Assembly: GCA_002633005.1 (NCBI GenBank)
Contig: NMRA01000975.1
Span: forward strand, 6,175 to 70,174
Reading direction: 5' to 3'
Length of the DNA: 64,000 nt
Origin: Phoronis australis
Taxonomy: Eukaryota > Phoronida > Phoronidae
The number at the start of each line of letters is the position of its first letter. Position 1 is the first letter of the stretch. The notes below the pieces were generated by a model, which had not been told where the DNA came from, did no database searches, and saw only the letters and a list, made by a program, of their open reading frames with translations. The translations under genes were made by a program, and so were the position numbers. Shown piece after piece: positions 37,662-50,800 of the stretch.

Positions 37662-40600
37662 GAAAGCGAGTGTCGAATCTTCTTGCAAGATTGTGACAGC
37701 AAAACAAAACAAATACGCCAGTGAAGTTAAAGAATGATGATGAGCGTGCCTGTGGGGAGCGAGAAGAGTGCGGCAACACCATTCGTGAGGTGATTCAAAG
37801 ATTACCGCTGATGAACGTCTGTGATTTAAAAATATGCCAGAAATAGTGTTAACTGTTTTGCTGATAAAACGGGTGATATCTTGTTGGATGTTTTACTGAT
37901 ATTATCGATACAGAGATGAACAGATTGACTTGTGGCACTTGTGCGGCTTGGATATACAACATATGTTTGACTCTTCTGTTTTGTAGTATTGGTCCTGAGT
38001 GCATTTTCAGTTCATGATCTCCAGTTTAACGTGACATTGAAAAAGAGTGAGGCAAGATATAATACACCTACTATATTGTGATTTTCTCAAAACGTAGTTA
38101 AAATGTTGTCTTTAACATCACTTCAAGACACAATGTAGTGATTACACAAGAAATCAACAACAATATTAAAGCAATAAATATTATTAATCTTTTATCACAC
38201 ATACCACAAAATTGGTCATACGGAAAAAAAGATATAAAACATTGCTTTAGGGAAATCAACATAACACATCCAGTGTACATATCATGCGAAATATTTTTGG
38301 AGTGTATTAGACTAAATCTTCACTGAATCATAGACAATCTATTTCGGACCGGTTCATAGTATAAAATTCTCTCACAGGGAATCAACAACAATATGAAAAC
38401 AGTTTCTACAGTTATGGCAGACATATAGTTTTCTTTTGAAATACTAATTGGTCATAACGATTGTATGTAAGAATCACCCAATGACACATAGAGTGGCCAT
38501 TTAAATGTACCCAAACACAACAAAAATGCACTGGTTCTGTTAAACATGCTGCTGAAATAACACGAATAGGGAAAGGTTCAAAACAAAACGGGGCAAAATG
38601 CTATCACATCAGACAACTACCAACCATAAACTCTGTAAATCTGAATAAAGTTTCGTGAATTAACAACTTTCACTACTGGACTGAATAATTTTATTCATGG
38701 TGATTCTGATTCTCATGTCTGTAGAAGGAGGCACACTCTTTGCATGACACATTCACAACTTACAACAAGGAGTGTCCTCAGGCTTACTCTTTCTGTGAAA
38801 CATTGATCGCAGATAGGGCACTGAAACAACTTGGTTCCTGAGCACTATGCTTCATATTGTGTTTTCTTATGCGGTAAAAAAAAATCTTGCCCAATGCATA
38901 ATTTAATAAACTCACTTCATGAAGATAATACCTAGGATAATCTCGCAAAAGTGCAAGTTTCCGCAAGTTCTTGCAACATATTGTCATGTATTATAAGCGA
39001 AACACTCGACCTTTTCTTGCTTGTGTCACAGGTTCATAGTACACAGCCCTGGATTACCCTTTCCCAAGTGAATATTGATGTAATCCTATGGCAATTTTCT
39101 CGCATTGTTTTCCATTATGTAACGCTAAGCACTAACAGCTCAAGAGTAAACGGTCCGTATATGTATGTTATTGGCTTGAAGTGAATACGGCAGGAGAAAT
39201 TTTCTAGTGCCAGATCTCGTGTGAGGTAAATAACGTGTTTCTGAGATACAATACACGTTATTCACGGAGTCACCATTCTTGCAATGTCTATAACTTGTGG
39301 CAAAGTCATTAGTTTGGAAAAATTGGGAGGTGGGAGGTTTTAAACAGCAAAGATGAAGACAACTGCTAAAAATGAATAGGCTATGGTATACTCTTCTGGA
39401 TGATTAAATAAAAATACTGCTGACTTTTTAATATTTGAAAGAAATTTTGCATAGTTTACATTTTAAGTTCCATTTTACCCTCGAGGCCTGGCTAAAAGTG
39501 AAACGTGGAATAAGTCTGTTTACTCTCATGAAATCTGCCTCATAATATTCCGTACTGGGACAAAACTCAGTTTTGTCACCTACAAGGACATCAAAACCGT
39601 CAGCTATTCAAGACAACGTTAGGGTTCAGATTTAATTGGGGCTGGTAGACCAACCCCAAACTTGCTAATTCTAAAACGGCGCGTGTACGTATTGCCTGTG
39701 ACTTGAGTTGGTAACGTAAACGCGTTATATTACGAGACTCGGAGTTTCTTAAGTTTACCATAAAGGAAAGGTACATCTATAGCAAAATAACGAAATCCTA
39801 TGTAATATGAAGATTCAAAATGAAATCTCAAAAAGCTCTGTTACAGTTTCAGTCTGAAGTAGGCCTATCATTTCATTTCCATTTCATGCAACTTTAACTT
39901 TTTCATCAAAATCATAAAAGTGATAATTTTTGTAGTTTCATAGCTCCTCATAGAAAATTGGATATCACTAAAGACAATTTCTAATACAGTTTTGAAGAAA
40001 GGTGCATAAAAACAGTACTTTCCCGCTCTGCCATTTCCGAGCTATGATATTCCGAACATTGTTAGATACCTATATTGCCATGCAGGTCAACATGGAATAT
40101 TCTTCGGATTTATCCTCGCACACGTACATCGACGCGGAGAGGTAGTTATAGAGACTAGGTACAAAACTTCACGAAACAAAGCAGCTTCTTAATTGAAATG
40201 TTCGCACTTTTTTTACCTCAGCTTTAATGAGAGCATGCAACTTGAGCAAACGTGTCAAGTTTTAAAGTGCTACCGGAACGCCAACCGCATCAAAACTCCA
40301 GGATTTTATCGTACTCTTCATTTCACCTGCTGCATTACGTTGCTTATCGTCACTACCGCGAGAATTTCCATGGGTGCCTAGTCGGAAAACGAAAGTTTAA
40401 AAAACGTCGTCTTTATGAAACCGAATATACGCCCTGATGCATATTTTCAGGAACTTAAATTTAGGGGCCTATTGGACCCCGCACGGATCTCGCGAAACTT
40501 GCTGAAATGAAGCACCGCTCACCAATTTTTGGTTAACGCCTGCGGGCACCTTGTCAATTATATGAGTGACTCCTCGGTGTGTCAATACAGCTAGTTACCA

Positions 40601-40984
40601 ACAGATAGCAATCTGAATGAAGTGGCAATCCTTACCATTTGAAATAAACAAAACGTTTCATCAAAACAGATTACGTTAGAACAATCCGTCAAACTTTTTG
40701 CAAAATCAATTACCGAAAACCTGAATACCCCTATGGGCATTTTTTGGAAAATGTTCCGAAAATACGCCCATGAGCCTGTGCTTTTGTTTCTCTATACGGG
40801 GCCACTGGCAGTCGCCGAGTCCGCTGCGGCCTATGGGGCTCAATGGCACTGCCAGAGTGGACCGGCGAAACTATGAATGGAACGAGCCTCAACTAGGACA
40901 GCCGCGATGGAAGGTTCAGGCCATTTTTCACGCTTAGTTGTATGCAACACTTGTCTGACCCACAACCGCTCTCCAGCACTGTAC

Positions 40985-41240
40985 ATTCGCGCACCCAGGG
41001 GGGATTGGCTAGGGGGCTCGAAGGAGCCCCTCCATTTGACGAGGTGGGCAAGAAGGTCAGCCCCTGAGACAAAAAGTCCAAAAATGGAACTAAATACGCG
41101 AACTTCACAGTGGTGCTCCCGTTTTTTTTTTCTTTTCTTATTTTTTTTGTCCGCCCGCTCTTTTGTTAGCAACTAGGTCCACAACGTCAGGAATTCGAGG
41201 CCCCCCATATTGAAGGCTGGGTGCGCGCATATTGTATAGG
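40985..41240. repeat. Repeat related to the 37.3-37.7 kb element
   Basis: It shares GCGCACCC, GGTCCACAA, ATTTCGAGGCCCC-type and AGGCTGGG(C/T)GCGCGCA words with 37445-37585 in the same order. A GC-rich stretch and poly-T run lie between. The outer ends were not defined. Confidence 0.5.
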
Positions 41241-41710
41241 CGCCTGGCCGGTCCTCGCGGAAGAATAGACATTTTGTTAAACGTCATTTTTCGCATTAGA
41301 TGGCGCTAAGTACTTTCTACTCCAATATCATTGCGCGGGAGCTCAAATCCCTTGGGCAGTTAAAGCATATCTAAGGTAGAAATAATTGATTTAAAAATGA
41401 CCCTTCCAAAACACGTGAAAGGTTATAAGAGGTGTGTCTGAGATGTAATAATAAGATTTAGTTTCTGCCAAAATGTGGTAAAAAGTCGCGAGTAAGCCGC
41501 GTATTAATCACAACCCAAGATCCAGTTTGTGAATAGTCTAGGTCGCTTTCATCGCGGGGGCAACCGTAAACAAGTTGGTAAACAACGTGGCAGCTTTTGT
41601 ATCAGTGTTATTATCGCAGAGAGTGCATTGATTAGCGAACGATTGGCGCGGACAGTATTTGCGTTTTCAACTCTACAGTTTCTCGCAATTCCTACAAATT
41701 TCAGACCAAA

Positions 41711-41876
41711 ATGGGATGTAACAGCAGCAAAAACACCCAGACAGCCAGCGGGGCTCCCCCAAAGGCGAAATCGACTTCGCAACCGCCTGCGCAGGAGGTA
41801 AAACCACAGCCCAAGGAAGAACCGAAGAAGATTGAGGAGACGCAGCAACAACAGGATAACAAAGCACAAGAAGAAG
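41711..41876 (+). CDS. BASP1-like gene exon 1 (acylation signal)
   Basis: The exon encodes MGCNSSKNTQ and a Lys, Pro and Gln-rich stretch to QAQEEG, donor AAG|GTATAG, phase 1. The 5' leader upstream (about 41500-41710) has no upstream in-frame start close to the ATG. Confidence 0.75.
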
Positions 41877-44800
41877 GTATAGTATATAGTGACTATGTCG
41901 CTTATTCTGTTTTAGGCCTAGGCCTAGGTTTCATCTCGCAGGAGTCTTAAGCTGCTGAGTTTGAGCTAAAATAACGCCGATATGTTACTCAACTCGTAAA
42001 ATTTAGGCCACTGGTATGGCAGTTCTAGCTAAATTAAGGTACGTTTGCTCGTTGTGCTTGATACTAAAACAATAGTCACAGCTTAGTGATCATAATTGTT
42101 CAATAACGTTGTGGTAATTTTGGTGGACTGAAACTGTCATAGGCAATTGTTTCAACATTCAGTAGGCCTTAGTATTTCAGAACACTTCCTTCTCGTTATT
42201 TAGTATACATGCAACTTTTTTTCTAATTGACTTCAATTAAAGTAATTTTGATATTGATGACTAAGTTCTCATGGCTGTTCAGTTATCATGTTCGTTTCAT
42301 GTATACATTTAAAGATTTTATAGGCCTATTTGATAGGGCCCAATGCCTTATAATATCTCCACACTTAATTTCACTGTTAATCTGCTTCTTGTTGCACCCT
42401 CTTCCAGTAATAACAAGTAACTGGTGATTTCACTTCCTCAGTCGCAGCCCCTGTACAGGCAGTACAGCTTTATTGAAACTTCAATGTGGTGTCCGGTTGC
42501 TCTGTTTAACCAATAAGCTCCTGGTATAGCTCACTCAGGTGTTACGGTATAGATTTGGATTTAGGAAAACTGTTCAAATTCGGCAAACCTCATTTGGTCC
42601 ATCGTATCTCAAAAAGGGCTGATTGAATTAAAATGAAATTTTCAATTTTAAGACTATTTTTAAAGTGTTCTACTTATCCATAAAATGTTATCTAGAATAG
42701 GACTTCATGACCAAATAGCCTCCTTGGTCTTCTTGGTAGACAGTGATCTTCATTGTCCTTTTGTGGTCAACTCAATACAACCAAGATGTCTGGACTCTCT
42801 TTGTATTCAGTTTAGAGTCTGCTTGATTCAATTTCATGAAAAGATTTTGGGAGTGAGATTGCAATTGTTGTGTTACCTGCAGGGCAATAACACAGATACA
42901 ACCACAGCACATCATTGAACTGTTAAAACCAGATTGCCTGGTGATGATGTAATGTTGTTATAAGAAATTAAAATATTTAACAAATAAAACTATTAGTTAC
43001 TCAAATTTTTGCAAGTAATCTGGAAAAGAATATCTACTCAAAAATTAAATTGGCGTGCCCCCTTCTTCTCTGGTGAACGAAATTTGTTATAACTATGTAG
43101 TCATCTCTGAGTAATGTGTAGTTTAGCAATCTGTGGTAAAATGTTAGACATGTGAGAGGTGTGAAGAAATCAAGAGGATCTTTAGACATGTTAGAAAACA
43201 AGGTCTCTTTTATGATTTTTTATTTGTGCAACATTTATTTCTGTTCTGTTTTTCCCTATAATTGTCTTAGAAGCCTTCGTGCCACGTCTAGTATTAAATG
43301 CCACGCTTCTGTTCCATGTTGTCTCTTTAGTTACATTACTTTTGTAGTCAATGTCTGTCATTCTTCTATGAATATTATGAATACTTTTCACATATCCCCT
43401 GTTGACAAGCACCTTTAAAGTTTCATTCCGTATTGTTGATGAATTAAGATGAGATGAAGGACAATGCTACGGTAAAGTTTAGTTGCCAGGGATTGCTGTG
43501 TGCAATATTACAGCCTTGTTGACTCTTTTGTTATAAATAAGTTATCAGTTTCTAAGGTACACATGTAAATGTTACTGTGAATAATTGAATAGGTATTCCC
43601 CTAAGTTGCAAAAAAGGTTAATTGAGTTGCGGAAGTTAGCTGATCACCTGACTATTAACATTATTGATACATGAATATTGACTAATCTATTGGTTGTCAA
43701 ACATTTCAACAGGGATAAATAAATAGATGTTACAGGATAAACTAACACTGAGCCAGTCTGTATCTATAGATTAAACATTCTGTTTGCATATGTTATTGGT
43801 AAGGAAGGGGAGGCACTTGTTGTTGAAGTTTGTGTAACATTTATCGTAAAAGGCTGTGTTACTGAAATTCAGAGATTGAAATGTTTTTAAGTTTTGTTGG
43901 TACTGCTCAGTGTCTATAGTTGTTTTTGTGACTGCTGACACTGTCTTGTTTGAGTTGGCCAGACTGTCAAGTTTATGGGATAGCGAATCATCTTAAAAGG
44001 ATCAGATGAAAATTGTTAGTTGCACTCAGAAATAAGTCGGATTTTTCACAAGAGTCTTGTGCTATCACTTCTGATTATCAAAATATAAATTAATCGACTA
44101 TGTCTCTTTTAAAGTTATGTGGGCCTCTACCATAAAAGGGGGCGAATTTAACTTTGACATCATATCACAGCAATGAGACTTCCCAATACTGCATTTTATG
44201 TATAGTTCTACAAAGTACTTTTAGGAAATGTTTTTCTTTTGCAATGAGAGGCTATCAAAATTAAACAGTTCAAATGACATTAGGTTTGTTTTTGATACCA
44301 GTGTTTGCTGTTACTGTAACTTACTTTTTTGCTAAATTTATCTTAAAGTCATGGTCCTGTCACACAAATGGCAAATTGGTGTAAAGTCAAAAAACAAGAT
44401 CTGCAGGCTTTCTCACTTCCTGAAAATTTACACTTTTACTGCATTAAATTCTATATATTTTATTAGATGCACCAACTCATTGATAAGCTCCCTGGTAACC
44501 TTGCAGTTAAGGAATTTTAGCTGTCATCTTCTTCAATGTGTTTTTCTTTTTGTTTCTAGCTGAAACATCACAAAAAGAGCAGGAGACACAGGGTGAAGAA
44601 AAGAAGGACGAAGAAAAACCAGCTGGTATGTGTTCCGTTAAACATTGGTTTTTAAATTTGTATTCTTAGTATTTCATGATTGGTATTTAATTAAAATTCT
44701 TAAATTGGCTGCGTACCAGGTTTCTGAAATTTATGTCACACTTATTCGATTATCATGTGTTTTAACATTGCGTTATCGTTTAGTGTGGATCTGATCCATG

Positions 44801-47800
44801 ACTTGTTGATTGTGTCTAATTGATGTGATGACAAATATATGCCTGTTGTATTTGTGTACAATCTAACACTACTTTTTGTTCTGGTCACCTAATTGTGTAT
44901 GTGTACCTTGTTTCTGTTCATTATACACACCACACAGTCTTCATCTGCACCTGAACTGGTCTGCCAAGAGAGGGCACTTCATTATCTAGCTGTTAGTACC
45001 ACTATTACATAGCAGTTGCCTGTAGTTCTCTTTTGTACTACCAAACACTTTATTTTTCCACAATGGCAAAAACATTAATAACAGGTAATTGATATCAATT
45101 CCAAGCAAGAGAGCTATGCTTGTATCTTATGCCAGATTAGTTGAGCAGACATGTTACCCCCTGCGTACCGCTGTGACTTGCTCATATGCCACCGTAGTAC
45201 AGAGTGTGGTGGCAGTGCGCTTAGTGTTAGATATGCATGTAGCGCCCTCTCTCTGGCACCAGTTTATGCAACTTATCAGTGTATGTTATGTCGATTTCAC
45301 TACTATAGTTCAAATTAACATCCTCACAATCATGTTAAAGTGTTAAATTTCAGCTGCAGAGAAATCATGAATTGTTGAGTGTTGATTTATTGCCAGCTCA
45401 TGTTTCTGGCTTGCAGAGTACCAGTTGGCTATGTTATACCTCAGTTTGTCAAAAACGACTTCAAATTGCACTTGCATGATCAACCACTTTATGTTTTCCG
45501 ATAAACTAGTTGACAATTTTGGCTTTTTGCATATTTAGGCCCTGATATATTAACTTTCTGCAATTTTTCATTACATGCTGACAATAAGATCTTGTGAGAT
45601 CAAATTCACATTGTAAATATTAGGTCCAATATCATTTGTTATTATTGACCAATCACAACTTCAGACATTCCATGACATACAAAAAGTAAGTAAGCTCATG
45701 ACCTCTGCAATGAGCAAAATGGGCTATTTCCTCCAGCATGAAATTCCATTGATTGTTGTTGTTTTAATGGGCATTTTGTGGGCTTTTGGTTTTTGTTGGG
45801 GCGTCATGCTGTCAGAAAATGGTCAGGAAACATGTTTACTGCAATACTCGAACTTTATTGTCATATTCTCAGCATTTTACAATTATGTTTCAAGAAAACT
45901 GAGGGAATTCTAACCTGGGCAGAATTTTATCTAGAAGTGGTTCAGCTTGCCAAGGTCAAATATCAAGTGCTCCCTTGAACTGAGATAACTATAATATTGG
46001 ATGTTAGTGAAACTAAGATTTTTGGGGACTTCACCTTGAATTGGCAACCCCAGACTCCACTCACCAGTTGTTACTCCTGTGTTTTATTGTTGGACACTAT
46101 CAACTATTTAATCTAGTGAAAGTTATTGGACAATACTTATTTAAAATTGTTACAATGGAGACCCTTATGACCACACCGCCAATGGGAAGAGTTTTGCTGT
46201 TTTCACTCGTTTGAAGTGGGACACGTCATGACTGGGTTGTACTATAGTGATCTCAGTAAGCAAAATTTAGTTTTTGGTTGTCATGGGAAGTGTTATTTTG
46301 TCCAGTTATGTAGCAAAATCACAATAATAAAAATTTTTCATTTCATGAGACCTCAATTTCGGTCCAACCTATTGTGCGTTTCCCTTCAGAAAACATCCGA
46401 GATTCTATCTCGTGCACCTTAACACTGTAAATTCAAGGACATGTAGTTATAGAATTTGATGTTTGTGATCCTTAACTTGTTAAAAATTTTCACAGTTATT
46501 GCTGTTTTTATGAGAGTACAATACATACGCTTCAGGGAGTGATATTCTTGGCTTAATTCTGTGTCAGACATTTTTAACGTTATTATGTGGTGATGTGAAA
46601 AGACAAAATTCAACATTACATTTCTCGATTGTTAGGTTTTTAAAAATGTGACTAACCAACTAGCAGCTTAAATATATTATCATGACTCTTTGACGCAATC
46701 ATGATAACACTTGGCTGATAACACTAGCAAGCTGAGGAGACAAATCAAAAGACAGAATTAGAGAACATGTCTTCTCAGGACTATTGTGTTTTTATTCGAT
46801 ATTTTGTGCTTATTCAGGGGAAGTTCAGTAGGTGTGCGGGTTAAGTGGAGATTTTGTACTCTCATGAAAATGTCAGTTATTGTGATATAAATGTAATAAC
46901 ATTATCATTGTATAAAGAGATCTAGTAAGCATTAATTTAATCATTTTCATAAAATGTTGTAATAACTTCAATTTTACAGTTCAGTCAAAACCACTTCGTA
47001 GTAATTCGACGACCCTCATTTCTCCACGTGAAGATTGATAAAATATTTTTGCTCATAAAAACACTTAAGAGCATAGTATGAATTATGAAATGTTTTTGTT
47101 TAGTTTTCAAGATATAGCAGTTTGACAATGGAAAATGATCAGAACTAGGTTTAACCCAAAAACCATAATTAATTTATAGTTGCTATGGAAATGTTCTCCA
47201 ATTGACTCTTGATTAGTTGGACGTCTGTAACAATGTCTTGCAATTAGTCTTCTAAGTAGAATTGCATCTCTTCTGCGTATCATGGTTAATATTTAAGGAC
47301 ATTTTTGTCTGCCTGCTGGCACCAGGTGAAATTTTATAGTGGTAACAATGTACCTAGTGCATGTTTATGCAACCATGACAACATATTCAACACACTGCGT
47401 CTAACTTCTTTTGGGTGTGATGAAAGTAATTCCAGAAAATGGTTAAAGTTGCAGTAACCTGTCTACTGTGTTCGTCTACATTCTATGTACCCTGTCTTCT
47501 AATGGTACTTTGATCTGTTCATCACTATCCTACTCGGCTGTTGTACCGGCAGTTATTCATTTCCTCTCCCACCCCTCCCCCTGTTGTGTAAATGGATATG
47601 CACTGTTTGATATACATCTTCTATGCATATTCTGAAGTTGGTTGTAGCTTTGATCTTCCTTTCCATTTGAATCAAGTTAAATTGTATGGACTTCATTTCG
47701 GCCTGATCTCTAACACTGTGGTTTGGTAACGGTTTTTCTTTAAGTGGACCTGTCAACTTCCTTTTCCTTAGACTTCTGAAGAATTAGTTCACAATAACTT

Positions 47801-50800
47801 TATTAAGAAGTCAATGTCTCAAACCAATACTTCTGGTTTGAGTTTGTTTCAGTCAACTGTTCCAGAACCATGCGACTGTTTCCACAAAACCGTACACATT
47901 TGTCAGTGAAATTGCATTCCCTGATCATTCTTGCACCATACCTCTTCTATAACATTCTGTATATTATGACATGTCTTCTGTCTTTCCACTCTAGATGTAA
48001 TATCCTTTATGTCTTGTCTTCTCCATGTTGGTGATCATTTGCTGTTGGATCCTCCCATCCCTTTGACTCGTCTTCCATAACCATGCAGTTGTTCCTCTAA
48101 TCCTGTGATCGTCTCTTCCCTCGGTGGCTGGATTGTTTTTTATGTCTGTATGCTCTGCACTTGGAAATGACCGTGTTCATAACTGGTCGTACCATACTTT
48201 CCAACCAATCAGAAGAAGCAAAACAGGAAGAGGAACCAGCGGTGTGTGAGGATGTCCCTGTGGATGAACACTCTGATGAAAAGCCAGCAGACCATGAACA
48301 AACAAGTGAAGAAAGTGAACCAAAGTCAGACCATTGTGCAGATGACAAAACTGAAGAACCAACTGAAACTAATGCCAATGAAGGTAAGGTCGGCGGTACC
48401 CTCTCCCTGTCGCTGATGTTGTGCCCTCCACTGGCATGGCTTGCATTTCCCTCGTTCTACAGTGTCTACTGAACAATCTGATCTTGGATCTTGTCTTCAG
48501 CAGTGCCACTCTGTCTCCTGGTATTGCTGCATGTTAAGATTGGAAGCTGTTGCTGTTCCCTTATGTTTCTTTCGCCCTAATGATGTTTCGTGCTCCTCCA
48601 CACTCTGACTGAGCTGCTCTCGACAGAGGGCACTGCTGTTGATGCATACCTCCTGGACTCCTCTTTATTTATCTTCCCATATTCCCTCCTTTTACGCGTT
48701 GAAAGGATCAGATATGGTATTTGGTAAGTTACCATCCTGATGTTGCATGATACAGTTGTTCTTATGTACAAGACAGTGCTTCAAACTGTTTCCTTTTATC
48801 ACTATTCTATATCTCTTATTGCATCAAAATGTCCTTTCTTTAGAAATGTGATCCAAGGTGTAGTCCACTATCTGAACAAGATGCATGGTCCTGATTGCTT
48901 TTTTTTTTCTTCATGCTCTTTCATTTTGTACCTGTATTAATTGTGGTCCGAGACGTACAGTCCACAAAAAGATAGTGCATGGAATTTTTTCATGTACATC
49001 TGTATCTTGTGGTCGTCACATAATAATTCATGTGGTCTGAGATGTTGTCCTTAAAAAATTGCCCCAAGAATGTTGTATAGAACTGCAGGGCAAAATTTGG
49101 GCAGAGGACCAAAATGAATTGTGAAATTGGCGAGGGCGATGATGAGTAGGCAACGGGGGAGAGAATTTGATGTTTTTGTGCTTCCAAGTTATTCATACCT
49201 TTCTGGCAGAACCAGTGAACCTCACTGACAAAATAGGTTTATTTCATGTAACAAGCCTCTGGCCCACATTACAATATATAACACAAAGAGAGTACAATAA
49301 TTTTTCAAGTCTCAATTAATTGGTATCAAGGAACTCATTTCGGCATTTCTCCGCATTAATTAAATATCTAGCACCTTTTCTCAGAACATGTAAGTCATGA
49401 GTCCGTAGAAAATTTCTGAATACTATATGTCTTCCACCTTATCGTACCTTGGTAAAAACCGCACTCGTACATCCGGGAATTCCGTTTCCACTTTCCCACT
49501 GTCACAGCAGGGACATAATCTGTCTTCTCTGTCAAATCCACTGAACCTTCCCTGGATAATCATTAATTAATGTGCGGAGCATCTAAACCTTGCAAGGGCT
49601 ATTCTATGAAGTCTATTTTCTAAACATGTTACGTCTTTTTCTACTACAAAGTTACATTTAATGAAAAGTGAATAATTCAGAGATCTCCTCTCCTGTCCTG
49701 TGTCATCTTAATGCACTGTGTAATTTAGGCAGATGTACTGTTCTGACATATGGCAGTGGCACAAAAATCTTGCATTTTCTTGTGTGCTCACTGAACGCAC
49801 ACAAAGGGACTTGAAGTCTGCACAGAACTTACTGCACTGTATTGTTATGGATGCTTTATTCCATTTTCTCACCTATGAGGATGTGGGTGACCGGGCATTC
49901 AACCCATTCATTTGTGCTGTGTGTGCTGGATCTCAATCTAAGTATAGATTTCCAATAATAATTACGTAGTAAATTTTGTTACTTCTTTTTTATGCAATGA
50001 TTTGGCTAATCCCATTTTATTTCATTATGTTGTTTTGCAATGGTGATGAAATTGACTTCATTACCTTTGGCCATTATGGATATACATTATAGATAACAGT
50101 TAAGACTTGTTCTTGTCATATTGAGTTACAGTGGGTGTTGGCTATCTGCAAGAGTCAGGTTATCAGTAGTTACTTGGTAACCTGCTTTGTTGATGGTAAA
50201 CAGTCTGGAATTATTTACCGTGGCTAAACCTTTGGTGTCAAGAGAGCTCACTACCATTTACACTGATACAAAACTGAGATTTAGTAATAGATAACACTGA
50301 AATTCCTTTCTGAAACATCATTTAAGGGGTTTGTGTTTTGGGGTTGAACCCTTTGTTTTAATTCTTCAATGTAACCAGTCAACATTCCTTGTTACACTAT
50401 GTGAAACCATGGACCAAATGGAGTTCTGTGATTGTCTCAAAGAAAGATGAACCTCCAATAAGATTCCACGTTTGGAAGTTTGTGTTTTCAGTGTGACCTA
50501 AGAAGGTCTGCATGGGTAATGAACAAATCAGAAATGTGCCAGGCTGATTGTTCTTTTAGTGGTAGTTCAATCATGTAAAGTGTAACATAAAGACTTCTGG
50601 TCATTTCATGTAGCATGGGCTAACATCAAGTCAATGCCTGGCAAGTGAAGCACCATATCAGGGATCAGTCGGAGATCAGTCGTCATATGTTACTGTAGTC
50701 TACATGAACTTTCTCTCTCATGTTGATGGTTCCTTATTGTTAGGACTGATTGAATGTCACAAAGATTGTATTTTCTGAAAGGTGATTAAATTTCTTAGCA

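Larger units (their letters stand above)
31177..41710. other. Intergenic, transposon-rich region
   Basis: The region lies upstream of both divergent genes, gene B leftward and the BASP1-like gene rightward. It contains a tRNA-like segment (31575-31665), a GGCGGCGC inverted repeat (32189-32320), LTR-like and direct repeats around a sacsin pseudogene (33936-36296), a 317-bp transposon (37345-37661) and a related repeat (40985-41240). No intact gene is recognised. Confidence 0.55.
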
